Below are positions 1 through 6,940 of a stretch of 17,824 nucleotides of DNA, piece after piece. The stretch comes from Desulfobacterales bacterium (GTDB lineage: Bacteria; Desulfobacterota; Desulfobacteria; Desulfobacterales; UBA2174_A). Location of the stretch: contig JALOPD010000048.1 in NCBI GenBank assembly GCA_025454075.1, positions 1-17,824 on the forward strand, given 5' to 3'. The notes below the pieces were generated by a model. It did no database searches. It was not told the DNA's origin and worked only from the letters and a program-made list of their open reading frames with translations. Made by a program: the position numbers and the translations under genes. Each line of letters begins with the position of its first letter. Position 1 is the stretch's first letter.

Positions 1-2
1 CT

Positions 3-326
3 CTATTGTTCCGTGGCGAGCTCAACACGGAGTTCATAATGCAGGGAGCGCTGGTCGAAGCGGGCCAATAGGGCTCGGGCCTTTTGTGGGACGACGGCCG
101 CCTCGCAGTCCTGGCCTGCGAACTGACGGACCGCCTCTATATTATCAAACGTCATGATGGTCACAAACTCCACCTCGCTGCTCATAGCCCGACGGAGCAG
201 GCGGATACCTCGGTAGCCGGGGATCTTGCGGTCCCTTATGTTGACAAAGATTTCATCTTTGAGCAGCGCCTCATAAGCATCTGCGTTGGATGGGGTCGTC
301 CAACCGTGCCAGAACCGCAGAACCAT
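3..326 (-). CDS. ABM-fold (antibiotic biosynthesis monooxygenase-like) small protein
   Basis: 107 residues, complete: the stop lies at the left edge of the window and the ATG is preceded by GGAGG with a 7-nt spacer, so the start is well supported. The sequence has the look of the dimeric alpha+beta-barrel ABM superfamily: an N-terminal strand with an aromatic patch (VLRFWHGWT), a helix (NADAYEALLKDEIF), a PGYRG turn near residue 37, a strand with EVEFVTIMTFDN around residue 51, and a helix with IEAVRQFAG near residue 63. Members include small monooxygenases, haem-degrading proteins and stress proteins of unknown substrate. No catalytic set can be assigned here, so only the fold is proposed. 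What lies downstream is outside the window. It is separated by about 520 bp of mostly non-coding DNA from the amidinotransferase and is probably transcribed alone or with genes further left. Confidence 0.75.
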   Translation of the reverse strand: MVLRFWHGWTTPSNADAYEALLKDEIFVNIRDRKIPGYRGIRLLRRAMSSEVEFVTIMTFDNIEAVRQFAGQDCEAAVVPQKARALLARFDQRSLHYELRVELATEQ

Positions 327-850
327 ACCAACACCTCCGCTCGCGCATTACCAGACCCCTTACGATCGTGATAAAGCGATGGTCTTCAATATTTTCCGAA
401 TTCGATCCGACCAACTAAGAGCATCACAATTTTCAGGATATCCCAGATACGTCGATGAAAGCACTCAAAATCGGCAACCGCCAATAACAACTCCTACCGG
501 TCTATATCTGCACGTTTTAAAACCGCAATCCTCGGGACCCGATGCGGCATCGAACAACTTCGGCCATTCGCTGGCAGGAAAGCAAACCGGCTTAGATACC
601 CTCATCTGCTTCGAGGTTGGTATTGCTGAAAGGAACGCGAGCCACTCCTCCCACGCGCCACGGCCGCGCACGGCCCGTCGATGATCGTAGCCAGCTTGTC
701 GATGCTGCATGAACACGGGGGTCTTAGGCTGATCAGAAACGCCCAGGTGCAAGGCGCGCGAATCCCGCATCCCGAGGCGTACTGGCTCGTACGCCGCAGG
801 GAGTGCGGGATGAAGCGCAACGCCGCAGATGGGTGTTTATCATCAGCCTA
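327..850. other. Intergenic stretch without an intact gene
   Basis: About 520 bp between two minus-strand genes. Apart from the possible Fic-like remnant (465-770), I see no supported coding frame: the open frames present lack ribosome binding sites and family-like sequence. The part from about 340 to 600 is noticeably richer in A+T than the flanking genes, which agrees with non-coding or acquired DNA. No clear terminator with a T-run was found at the 3' side of the amidinotransferase gene. Confidence 0.5.
465..770 (-). pseudogene. Possible decayed fragment of a Fic-family protein (C-terminal part)
   Basis: The stretch between the ABM-like gene and the amidinotransferase has no intact gene. 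In one minus-strand frame there is a run resembling the C-terminal end of Fic/DOC proteins: about residues 21-48 read PVFMQHRQAGYDHRR, then AVRGRGAWEEWLAFLSAI. In intact Fic proteins the same place has a pattern like L-Y-x-S-x-Y-F-x-x-H-R-x-x-Y-Y-D-x-L-x-x-V-R-x-x-G-x-W-E-x-W-L-x-F-F-L. The catalytic HPFxxGNGR loop is not present in any nearby frame, there is no Shine-Dalgarno site at the putative start, and the reading after about residue 55 does not look like Fic. I read it as a remnant of a transferred or degraded gene. The match is short and made by eye, so chance similarity is possible. Confidence 0.35.
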
Positions 851-1990
851 TCAGAAGCCGGGGATCTGGTGCGGGAAGTAGTCCTCGAGCGTCCCCTCCC
901 GGTACACATCCGCCGTAGCGCAGTGCAGCCCCCCCCCGAAGGCCGCCACGTCCCAGAGCGGCACCGGGACCACCTCGAAGCCCAGCTTGTCGAACTGCTC
1001 CATCTGCTCCCTCTCGGAGGCCTCGACGCACACCGTCTTGGGGTCCAGGATGAGGATGTTCATCGACAGCCACACGCTGCAGAAGGAGAGCTTCGCCTTC
1101 TTGTCGTGGGCCGGCCTGGCGCACTCGACGATCTGCCAGTCGTTCTTTTTGAAGAGATCCACCATCTCGGGGGTGAGCGGCTTGCGCTGGCGGTTGGAAA
1201 GCGCCAGCCCCGGCCGGAGCGGCACGAAGGTGGCGTCGATGTGCATCGGCGCGTCTTCCTTGAAGATCACGGAGTGGACGCGGTGGTTGCGGAAGTGCCG
1301 CCGGAGCCAGCTGATGCCGGCGGCGTTGGTCACCGTGGACTGCTGCACGATCAGGTCCCGGCCGCAGCGGGCGACGTCGGCCGCGTCGAAGCAGGGCTCG
1401 GCCTCGGTCAGCACCCAGTCCCGGGCCTTGGTGCGTTCGAGCTTTTCCGCCTCGGTCAGGTCGTTGAAGGTTCTCCAGAAGTCCTTCTTGTACGTGCGTT
1501 CGGTCAGCCGCGGCTTGGGCGCCGCCTCCCAGCGGAAATCGGGATCTTCCTGGAAATAGCGCTCGAGCAGGGGCCGGTACGCGAGGTACTCGAACCAGCG
1601 GCTGCGGCAGGACATGGTGGCCTCGAGGATCTCGTTGCCCACGGTGAGCAGGACGTCGCGGGGCGGCATGCAGCCGAACATGCTGGCCTGTTTCCAGTCC
1701 GGCGTCTGGACCGCCTGGCTGAAGTCGAGCGGGGTGGGGCGGTCGACCCGGATGCCACGCTGCTCGAGGATGCGCGCGAAGTTGTCCAGCTGCTCGTTGG
1801 CCTTGTCCTCCATCTCCCTGGGCAGCCGGCCGTAGGTCCCGAGCGGGAACCCGTATTCCGGCCAGTCGCGCTCGACCGCCGGCTCCGGCGCCTGGACCAT
1901 CGTGCCGTCGGCGCGGCCCACGATCACGTGTTTGAGCGGGTCCCATTCGTTCCAGGAGCACACCTTCGTCTGGGCCTGGTTTTCTGCCAT
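851..1990 (-). CDS. Glycine amidinotransferase-like enzyme (AGAT/StrB family)
   Basis: 379 residues from the ATG at 1990. A GTG lies one codon upstream, but GAGGAGG sits 5 nt before the ATG and only 2 nt before the GTG, so the ATG is preferred. The family moves an amidino group, typically from arginine, to an amine acceptor through a covalent amidino-cysteine, as in human L-arginine:glycine amidinotransferase and the streptomycin-pathway StrB. The catalytic landmarks are visible (numbers counted from the GTG codon): MPPRD around D113 followed by VGNEILEA, FDAAD at 202-206, MHIDATF with H251, LSMNILILD at 309-317, and GGGLHCATADV with the nucleophile C358. The length fits the family. Acceptor specificity cannot be read; glycine (guanidinoacetate), a lysine-like or an aminocyclitol acceptor are all possible. 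It has its own promoter and a leader hairpin, so it is probably regulated apart from the catabolic genes to its right. Confidence 0.9.
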   Translation of the reverse strand: MAENQAQTKVCSWNEWDPLKHVIVGRADGTMVQAPEPAVERDWPEYGFPLGTYGRLPREMEDKANEQLDNFARILEQRGIRVDRPTPLDFSQAVQTPDWKQASMFGCMPPRDVLLTVGNEILEATMSCRSRWFEYLAYRPLLERYFQEDPDFRWEAAPKPRLTERTYKKDFWRTFNDLTEAEKLERTKARDWVLTEAEPCFDAADVARCGRDLIVQQSTVTNAAGISWLRRHFRNHRVHSVIFKEDAPMHIDATFVPLRPGLALSNRQRKPLTPEMVDLFKKNDWQIVECARPAHDKKAKLSFCSVWLSMNILILDPKTVCVEASEREQMEQFDKLGFEVVPVPLWDVAAFGGGLHCATADVYREGTLEDYFPHQIPGF

Positions 1991-2008
1991 CACAACCTCC
2001 TCGCAAAT

Positions 2009-2042
2009 GAAAAAATTATCCCCGCCTGCGGCTCATGCGGGG
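2009..2042 (-). terminator. Hairpin plus U-run in the amidinotransferase leader (attenuator-like)
   Basis: On the minus strand a 6-bp GC stem (CCCCGC / GCGGGG, arms at 2042-2037 and 2025-2020, 11-nt loop) is followed by ATAA and then six T residues. It lies between the proposed promoter (2075-2103) and the Shine-Dalgarno site at 1996-2002, so it would be transcribed in the mRNA leader of the amidinotransferase. It could act as an attenuator, or simply end readthrough from moaB. The 4-nt gap between stem and T-run makes it a weak terminator. Confidence 0.4.
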
Positions 2043-2074
2043 AAAAATCTCAACCCGGGTCAACCGTGTGCGCA

Positions 2075-2103
2075 TTTATATGAAGGGATCCCTGAAATTG
2101 CAA
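2075..2103 (-). promoter_or_regulatory. Sigma70-type promoter for the amidinotransferase gene
   Basis: Minus-strand TTGCAA (2103-2098) and TATAAA (2080-2075) are separated by exactly 17 bp. The predicted start point is near 2068, giving a leader of roughly 75 nt. The spacer contains the perfect 10-bp palindrome AGGGATCCCT (2084-2093), a possible operator. The rest of the gap between the amidinotransferase and moaB (about 2104-2300) shows nothing further that I can support. Confidence 0.5.
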
Positions 2104-2300
2104 GCGGCCCGGCACTCCGTTATCGCGCGCCGGCTCGGAGAGATTTGATCAGGCCGGGAATCGTTGTCAGAGTCACCGATATCTTTCCCAACGACCGCCG
2201 TACAGTCTTGCCGACTTCGTTCACAACGATATTATGAGTGCGAATGGTTCGGGAGGAAGAGCGGCGGATCGGTGCCGGTGCAAGAAGGCCCAACCGTCTA

Positions 2301-2807
2301 TCATGCGCCTTTCAGGTGTTTGACCAGGTGCCCCAGCTCCGGGAAGATCAACCGGGTGCAGGCGAGCTTGCAGGCGTTCAGGCTGCCCGGCATGCAGAAG
2401 ACGACGGTGGAGCCGATGAGGCCGGCCGTGGCGCGGGACATGATGGCCGCCGAGCCGATCTCCTGCATGCTGAGCTGGGCAAAGAGCGGGCCGAACGCCG
2501 ACAGCGCCTTGGTGAACATCGGGCTGACCGCCTCGATGGTCACATCCTGCGGCGTGATGCCGGTGCCGCCGGTCATCAGCAAAACCTGGGGCTCCAGGTT
2601 CTCGGTGATCTCGCGCACGGTCATCGTGATGGTGGCGGCATCGTCGGGGATGACCCGGTGATAGACGACCTCGTGGCCGATCCCGGAAGCCGTGTCCTTG
2701 ATCCACTGGCCGCTGGCGTCTTCCTTAATGGTGCGGGTGGTGGACAGGGTGAGGATGGCGATCGTCACCTTCTTCGGGGCCTCGTGCTTGTGCTCGACGG
2801 TTCCCAT
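2301..2807 (-). CDS. moaB: MoaB/Mog-type molybdopterin adenylyltransferase family protein
   Basis: 168 residues from the ATG at 2807, which has AAGGA upstream on the minus strand at a reasonable distance; a longer upstream frame gives 23 extra residues that do not look like the family. MoaB/Mog proteins bind molybdopterin and, in active members, adenylylate it in molybdenum or tungsten cofactor synthesis. Visible features are the N-terminal VTIAILTLSTTR followed by a D-x-SG helix, the MPT-binding loop MTGGTGITPQD (TGGTG at 79-83), EIGSAAIMSRATAG at 116-129, and FCMPGSLNACKLA at 137-149. All match the single-domain MoaB form, and the length is normal. It follows the 83-residue unknown gene with a gap of about 120 bp. 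No other cofactor gene is nearby, so the context gives no hint as to which molybdo- or tungsto-enzyme it serves. Confidence 0.9.
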   Translation of the reverse strand: MGTVEHKHEAPKKVTIAILTLSTTRTIKEDASGQWIKDTASGIGHEVVYHRVIPDDAATITMTVREITENLEPQVLLMTGGTGITPQDVTIEAVSPMFTKALSAFGPLFAQLSMQEIGSAAIMSRATAGLIGSTVVFCMPGSLNACKLACTRLIFPELGHLVKHLKGA

Positions 2808-2929
2808 GGGGGACGTCCTTCTTTCGATCTGAACCGGGAAGAGGGCGGCACCGAGTGAGATCAAGCGGGTGCCCACCGGTAAATCTTTTCTTCGCAGTCA
2901 GCGATCCGTCCGGCAATCGATAGTGACCG

Positions 2930-3181
2930 TCAGGCCAGAATCCAGGCGGGGCCGTACAGCTTCTTGAGAAGCAGAAACTGCTCCCGGAGGGACATCGCAT
3001 TTTGCTTGATCCACTCCAGCCCGTTTTTCATGTACTCCTCCTTCAAGGTGTTCATGATCGGGGGCAGGAGAAGCGTGGGGAACTCGTCGATGATTTGAGA
3101 TATGAACGGCCTGCCGATCAGGTCCAGGACCTCTGAGGGCACTCCGAACTTTTTGGCTGCAGATTCCAATAGATTCAGCAT
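2930..3181 (-). CDS. Hypothetical small protein (83 aa)
   Basis: I do not recognise this protein. Its reality is supported by an excellent ribosome binding site (AGGAGG, 7-nt spacer before the ATG) and a promoter-like pair further upstream. It appears mostly helical, with a hydrophobic middle (about residues 22-43, IGRPFISQIIDEFP then TLLLPPIMNTL) and amphipathic flanks; the C-terminal third is rich in K, E, L and Q and ends in YGPAWILA. There is no signal peptide, no cysteine and no obvious catalytic motif. The hydrophobic segment contains charged residues and prolines, so a transmembrane helix is doubtful; a helical-bundle cytoplasmic protein or partner protein is more likely. It sits between the hydroxypyruvate-isomerase-like gene and moaB and is probably co-transcribed with moaB. 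Confidence 0.6.
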   Translation of the reverse strand: MLNLLESAAKKFGVPSEVLDLIGRPFISQIIDEFPTLLLPPIMNTLKEEYMKNGLEWIKQNAMSLREQFLLLKKLYGPAWILA

Positions 3182-3212
3182 AGCGTACCTCCTGCTTTAA
3201 AAAGCCAAGTCT

Positions 3213-3241
3213 ACTGTAACCTACTCCTCGGAAAAGTGCAA
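3213..3241 (-). promoter_or_regulatory. Sigma70-type promoter upstream of the 83-aa gene and moaB
   Basis: Minus-strand TTGCAC (3241-3236) and TACAGT (3218-3213) are spaced by 17 bp and lie about 30 bp ahead of the 83-residue gene. Together with the 209-bp gap after the isomerase-like gene, this suggests that the small gene and moaB form their own transcript. The elements are imperfect. Confidence 0.35.
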
Positions 3242-3369
3242 AATTTTCCTCCCGCGGTTCCTTTTGTCGCTTCGGCAATCAACTATGCCGAATTCCAACA
3301 TCTCACGCACGGGCATACCCCTGCGCCCGACAGCGGCTCGCGTTTTACCTGTATATTTGCCGGACGAGC

Positions 3370-3407
3370 AACCCTTAAAGAGCCGCCCGTTCAGCGGCGG
3401 AAGGGTT
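3370..3407 (-). terminator. Interrupted inverted repeat at the end of the isomerase-like gene
   Basis: Outer arms AACCCTT (3370-3376) and AAGGGTT (3401-3407) enclose inner arms GCCGC (3382-3386) and GCGGC (3394-3398) around a 7-nt loop. The structure overlaps the stop codon of the Hyi-like gene at 3391. Only a poor T-rich stretch (TCTTTAA) follows the inner stem on the minus strand, so it may be a weak terminator or an mRNA 3'-end stabiliser for the catabolic operon. Confidence 0.3.
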
Positions 3408-4170
3408 GGAGCCAGCCGAGCCCGTCCTCGGTCTTCCCCGCCGGTTTGTACTCGCACCCGATCCACCCCTGGTATCCGGCCGCGTCGATGGTCTTGAAGA
3501 GGTAGGGGTAGTTGATCTCGCCGGTGCCGGGCTCGTTGCGGCCGGGGTTGTCGGCGATCTGGATGTGGGCGATCTTGTCGAGGTTCGCCTGGATGGTCTT
3601 GGTGAGGTTTCCCTCCATGATCTGCATGTGGTAGACGTCGTACTGCACATAGACGTTGGGGTGGCCGACCTCCTGGATGAGGGCGAGCACGTCCGCCGTG
3701 CGTACCAGGTAAAACCCCGGGACGTCCTTGTCGTTCAACGCCTCCACCAGCAGACGGATGCCCTCCTTCTCAAGGGCGGCAGCGGCGAAGCGCAGGTTGG
3801 CGACCAAGGTCTTGCGCACCTTGTCCGCTGGAACGCCGGCGGGGGTGAGCCCGGCCAGACAGTTGACCTGGGGGCACTTCAACGCCTTGGCGTACTCGAT
3901 GGCCTTGCCCACCCCCTCCTGGAACTCGGTCTCGCGGCCCGGCAGGCAGGCAATGCCCCGTTCGCCCTTGTTCCAATCTCCGGCAGGCAGGTTGTGCAGC
4001 GCCTGGCTCAGGCCGAAGGCGCCGAGCTTCTCCGCCAGCTGCTCCTTTTTCCAGGCGTACGGGAAGAGGTACTCGACCCCCTTGAATCCGGTCTTGGCCG
4101 CCTTCTCGAAACGGTCGAGGAAGTCCACCTCATTGAACAGCATCGTCAGGTTTGCGCAAAACTTGGGCAT
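3391..4170 (-). CDS. Hydroxypyruvate isomerase family protein (Hyi/OtnI-like)
   Basis: 259 residues; the ATG has AAGGAGG 7 nt upstream. It is a TIM-barrel sugar-phosphate-isomerase-like protein of the Hyi family, which interconverts hydroxypyruvate and tartronate semialdehyde or, in OtnI members, isomerises 2-oxo-tetronates. The two catalytic glutamates of the family fall exactly where expected: E143 in LLVEALND and E240 in IGCEYKPAG. Other family marks are MPKFCANLTMLF at the start, FPYAW at 36-40, HNLPAGDW near residue 59, VNCLAGLTPAG at 102-112, YDVYHMQ at 177-183 and HIQIADNPGRNEPGTG at 202-217. It lies 46 bp after the DapA-like aldolase and is the last gene of the tightly packed minus-strand operon. 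In this setting a role on a C3 or C4 oxo-acid released by an aldolase is plausible, but the true substrate is unknown. Confidence 0.9.
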   Translation of the reverse strand: MPKFCANLTMLFNEVDFLDRFEKAAKTGFKGVEYLFPYAWKKEQLAEKLGAFGLSQALHNLPAGDWNKGERGIACLPGRETEFQEGVGKAIEYAKALKCPQVNCLAGLTPAGVPADKVRKTLVANLRFAAAALEKEGIRLLVEALNDKDVPGFYLVRTADVLALIQEVGHPNVYVQYDVYHMQIMEGNLTKTIQANLDKIAHIQIADNPGRNEPGTGEINYPYLFKTIDAAGYQGWIGCEYKPAGKTEDGLGWLQPFRR

Positions 4171-4216
4171 GAATGAACCTCCTTGTTAAGATGTGGTGTA
4201 ACAGGCGCCCGCCAGT

Positions 4217-5107
4217 CTATTTCAGGAGCCCCATTTCAGTCAAAATCTTTTTGAGTTGCTGCTTTTCATCCGTGCTCATCGGTCCCACCGGCGCCATGCA
4301 GGCGCCGGCGTCGATGCCGAGCAGCTCCAGGCTCTCCTTGATCACCGCCGGGAAGGTCCCCAGGTTGAAGGCGATCCGCAGGGGGGCGAGTTTGAACTGA
4401 GCCTCGAGGGAACCCTTGATGTCGCCGGCCACGTACTTGTCGTAGATGTCCGCCACGAGGCGGGGCGCCACGTTGGCGCAGGCGGCGATGGAGCCCTTGC
4501 CGCCGTAGCACAAGCCGGCATGGATGAGGGTGTCGCGGCCCAGCAGGACGTGGAAGTCCTTGCCCCGGGTCAGGCGGATGTACTCGCCCGTGAGGGTGAA
4601 GTCGCCGGAGGAGTCCTTGATGCCGACGATGTTGGGCACGTCGGCGAGCCTGGCCACCGTGGCCGCGGCCAGGTTCACACCCGTTTTGGGCGGGTTGTTG
4701 TAAAGCAGCACCGGCAGCCGGGTGGCGGCGGCGACGGCCGTGTAGTGGTCGATCAACTCCTTCTGGCTCGGGCTGATGAACATGGGGGTCAGCACCGACA
4801 CCGCGTCGACCTTGGCCTCTTCGGCGTAGCGGGTCAATTGGACGACCTCGCGCGTGGTGATCGCACCGGTGCCGGCGTACACCGGCACCCGGCCGCGGGC
4901 CTGATCCACGGTGATTTCGAACAGCTCCCTTTTCTCCTCGGGCGAAAGCCCGTAGAACTCGCCGGTGGTACCGGCCACGAAAAGCCCGTGGGATCCGCCC
5001 GCGATGAGATAGTCTGCGAACTTGCGCAGGGCTTTCCCGTTGACTTTCCCGTCCTTGGTGAGGGGCGTCACCATGGCGGGAATGATGCCCTTGGGGATGA
5101 ATGCCAT
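4217..5107 (-). CDS. DapA-superfamily (N-acetylneuraminate lyase type) class I aldolase
   Basis: 296 residues from the ATG at 5107, with AAAGGAGG 5 nt upstream; a longer frame to 5212 is only overlap with the previous gene. Features of the pyruvate-Schiff-base aldolase family are clear: GTTGE at 46-50, LLYNNPPKTGVNL with Y136, and IVGIKDSSGD with the Schiff-base lysine K164. True dihydrodipicolinate synthases carry an arginine where this protein has K141 (YNxPxRTG versus YNNPPKTG), so lysine biosynthesis is unlikely; a catabolic 2-oxo-acid aldolase or dehydratase (for example 2-keto-3-deoxy-sugar-acid or 4-hydroxy-2-oxo-acid type) fits better. The gene begins 2 bp after the stop of the dehydrogenase gene, indicating tight coupling. 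The substrate cannot be stated. Confidence 0.88.
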   Translation of the reverse strand: MAFIPKGIIPAMVTPLTKDGKVNGKALRKFADYLIAGGSHGLFVAGTTGEFYGLSPEEKRELFEITVDQARGRVPVYAGTGAITTREVVQLTRYAEEAKVDAVSVLTPMFISPSQKELIDHYTAVAAATRLPVLLYNNPPKTGVNLAAATVARLADVPNIVGIKDSSGDFTLTGEYIRLTRGKDFHVLLGRDTLIHAGLCYGGKGSIAACANVAPRLVADIYDKYVAGDIKGSLEAQFKLAPLRIAFNLGTFPAVIKESLELLGIDAGACMAPVGPMSTDEKQQLKKILTEMGLLK

Positions 5108-5109
5108 CG

Positions 5110-6075
5110 CTACCTCCTTTTGGCCGGGTCGTTCACCGGCCAGGTCGGGCGCTTGCCGGAAAGCACCTCGTCGATTCCCTGGGCCGCGTGCAGCGCCATG
5201 CGGATCATGCACTCCCGGGTCTGGGAGGCATTGTGGGGCGTCAAGAGCACGTTGCCCATGTTCATCAGCGGGTTGTCCTTCGGCGGGGGCTCCTTTTCGT
5301 AGACATCAATGGCCGCGCCGGCGATCGTCCCGTTGCGCAGGGCTTCGATCAGGTCGGATTCGGCCACCACGTCCCCCCGCGAGGCATTGATGAAAAAGGC
5401 CGTCTTCTTCATGACGGCGAACAGCTTCTTGTTGATGATGCCCTTTGTGGCGGCGCCGCCTGGAATGTGCACGCTCACGAAATCAGCCGCACCGAAAACC
5501 TCCTCCATCGACGTGACGGGGGTGGCGAATTCGCCTATCTGTTCCAGCTCGAGAAAAGGATCGTAGCCGACGACCTTCATGTCAAGGCCGCGCGAGGCTT
5601 TCTGCGCCACGCGGCGGCCGATCTTCCCGAGGCCGACGATGCCGAGCACCTTGCCGGAAAGGTCAAACCCGAGCAGCTTGTCCCGAATCCCCCAATTGCC
5701 CGCGCGCGTCTCCCGGTCCAGTTGGAGGAAATTGCGCGCCAAGGTGAAAATGCAGCCGATGGCGTGTTCGGCGACGGTGTCGGCGTTGGATTCCGGTGCA
5801 AAGGTCACCCATATACCCAATTCGGTTGCCTTGGCCACATCGATGTTGTCGTAGCCCACCCCATGGCGCGAGATGACCTTGAGCTTCTTGCCGGCTTCGA
5901 ACACCTTGGCCGGGAAGGGCGCCGTGCGCGCCAGGATGGCGTCGCAGTCGACCACGTCGGCCGCGATGGCATCCGCCGTAACACCGCTGCCCATTTTGAT
6001 CTCGTGCCCCCGTGCGCGCAGGTAGTCTTTTCCCGGTTGCGCCACATCCTGCGGGATCAATACCTTGCAAGCCAT
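5110..6075 (-). CDS. D-2-hydroxyacid dehydrogenase (phosphoglycerate dehydrogenase-like)
   Basis: 321 residues; start supported by AAGGAGG before the ATG. It is an NAD-dependent D-isomer-specific 2-hydroxyacid dehydrogenase interconverting a D-2-hydroxy acid and a 2-oxo acid. Seen in the sequence: substrate-domain motif SRHGVGYDNID at 69-79, nucleotide-binding GLGKIG at 148-153, an acidic residue D172 after the second Rossmann strand (VVGYDP) favouring NAD over NADP, and the catalytic set R233 (NASRGDVV), E262 (YEKEPPP) and H281 (LTPHNAS). There is no C-terminal ACT or ASB regulatory domain, so it is the short form and not a typical full-length biosynthetic SerA. It sits between the HpaI-like and DapA-like aldolase genes, which suggests that it oxidises a hydroxy acid before cleavage or reduces an aldolase product. 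Confidence 0.92.
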   Translation of the reverse strand: MACKVLIPQDVAQPGKDYLRARGHEIKMGSGVTADAIAADVVDCDAILARTAPFPAKVFEAGKKLKVISRHGVGYDNIDVAKATELGIWVTFAPESNADTVAEHAIGCIFTLARNFLQLDRETRAGNWGIRDKLLGFDLSGKVLGIVGLGKIGRRVAQKASRGLDMKVVGYDPFLELEQIGEFATPVTSMEEVFGAADFVSVHIPGGAATKGIINKKLFAVMKKTAFFINASRGDVVAESDLIEALRNGTIAGAAIDVYEKEPPPKDNPLMNMGNVLLTPHNASQTRECMIRMALHAAQGIDEVLSGKRPTWPVNDPAKRR

Positions 6076-6123
6076 ATTAGAACCTCCTTCTCACTTCGTT
6101 CCGTAGTTGCGGGTCTCGTTGGA

Positions 6124-6885
6124 TCAGGATTTGTACTTCTGGCAGATCGCCTTCAGGCCGGCCGCAAGAAGGTTGGTGTCCAGATTGCTCATCACGAGAG
6201 TGAGCCCCTTGGGCAGCCAGCGTTCGGTGAGAGGATCCGGGGCATGCGTGCCGAAAATCTTGCCGTGTTTTTTTGCCGCCGCCGCCACCTTGCCGATGGC
6301 CTGGTCCAGCGTGTCGCCCAGAAGGTCGCCGGCGCATCCCATCGAAATGGCAAGATCGTTGGGCCCGATGAGCAGGGCGTCGATGCCGGGCACGGCGGCG
6401 ATGGCGTCGATGTTCTGGATGGCCTGGGCGGTTTCAATCTGGGCGATGGCGATGGTCTCCACGTTGGCCTTCGCCATGAAGGCCGGGGTGGCATCGGGGC
6501 CGACCCCGGCGAAGTTGCTGTGGCCGCCGGCGCCGCCGAAGCCTCGGCCGCCGAGCGGTGCATACTTGGCCCAGCGCACCAGGAGCTGGGCCTGTTCCAC
6601 CGATTCGAGCATGGGCACCATGACGCCGGTGGCGCCGCAGTCGAGCGCGCGCGAGACGTAGCCCTTGGCGAGCTCCGGCACGCGGACGAAGCAGCCCAGG
6701 CCGAGGGCCCGGCCCACTTTGAAGACGTCGCCCACGGTTTCCATGGTGTAGGGGCCATGCTCCAGGTCGAGCATGATAAAGTCCAGGCCTGCATTGTGCG
6801 CCACGACGGCCACGGCGGGATTCTGGATCATTCGCACCATGGTGCCGACGGCTCTCTTGCCTTCACGAAGTTTTTGAACAGCCAT
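6124..6885 (-). CDS. HpcH/HpaI-type class II aldolase
   Basis: 253 residues from the ATG at 6885, with AAAGGAG 8 nt upstream; the open frame extends to 7035 but the extra residues are unlike the family and overlap the regulator gene. HpcH/HpaI enzymes are metal-dependent aldolases that cleave 4-hydroxy-2-oxo acids to pyruvate plus an aldehyde (2,4-dihydroxyhept-2-enedioate, 2-keto-3-deoxy-rhamnonate or -glucarate type). Landmarks: LDLEHGPY with the general-base H43, CFVRVPE with R68, GATGVMVPMLES at 85-95, IAQIETAQAI with metal ligand E151, and LLIGPNDLAISMG with D177. RGFGGAGGH at 114-122 is the usual glycine-rich loop. It is the first enzyme gene after the GntR regulator on the same strand. 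The length is normal and no key residue is missing. Confidence 0.92.
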   Translation of the reverse strand: MAVQKLREGKRAVGTMVRMIQNPAVAVVAHNAGLDFIMLDLEHGPYTMETVGDVFKVGRALGLGCFVRVPELAKGYVSRALDCGATGVMVPMLESVEQAQLLVRWAKYAPLGGRGFGGAGGHSNFAGVGPDATPAFMAKANVETIAIAQIETAQAIQNIDAIAAVPGIDALLIGPNDLAISMGCAGDLLGDTLDQAIGKVAAAAKKHGKIFGTHAPDPLTERWLPKGLTLVMSNLDTNLLAAGLKAICQKYKS

Positions 6886-6940
6886 GAAATTTTCTCCTTT
6901 ATTTGTCGATCTTTTTGAAATGAGCTTCAGATACCGGGCG

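Noticed and set aside
2009..2074. Guanidine (mini-ykkC type) riboswitch ahead of the amidinotransferase
   Set aside because: Mini-ykkC needs two small hairpins with ACGR loops; the leader has only one ACGG outside a proper stem, and the main hairpin loop does not fit.
803..2083. Long plus-strand open frame (about 426 codons) opposite the amidinotransferase
   Set aside because: It is antisense to a gene with complete catalytic motifs; the translation is low-complexity and rich in R, G, H, L and V, with no ribosome binding site, as expected for shadow frames in GC-rich DNA.
5101..6918. Plus-strand open frame of about 605 codons across the dehydrogenase and aldolase genes
   Set aside because: It overlaps parts of three real minus-strand genes with clear families, and its composition is typical of an antisense shadow.
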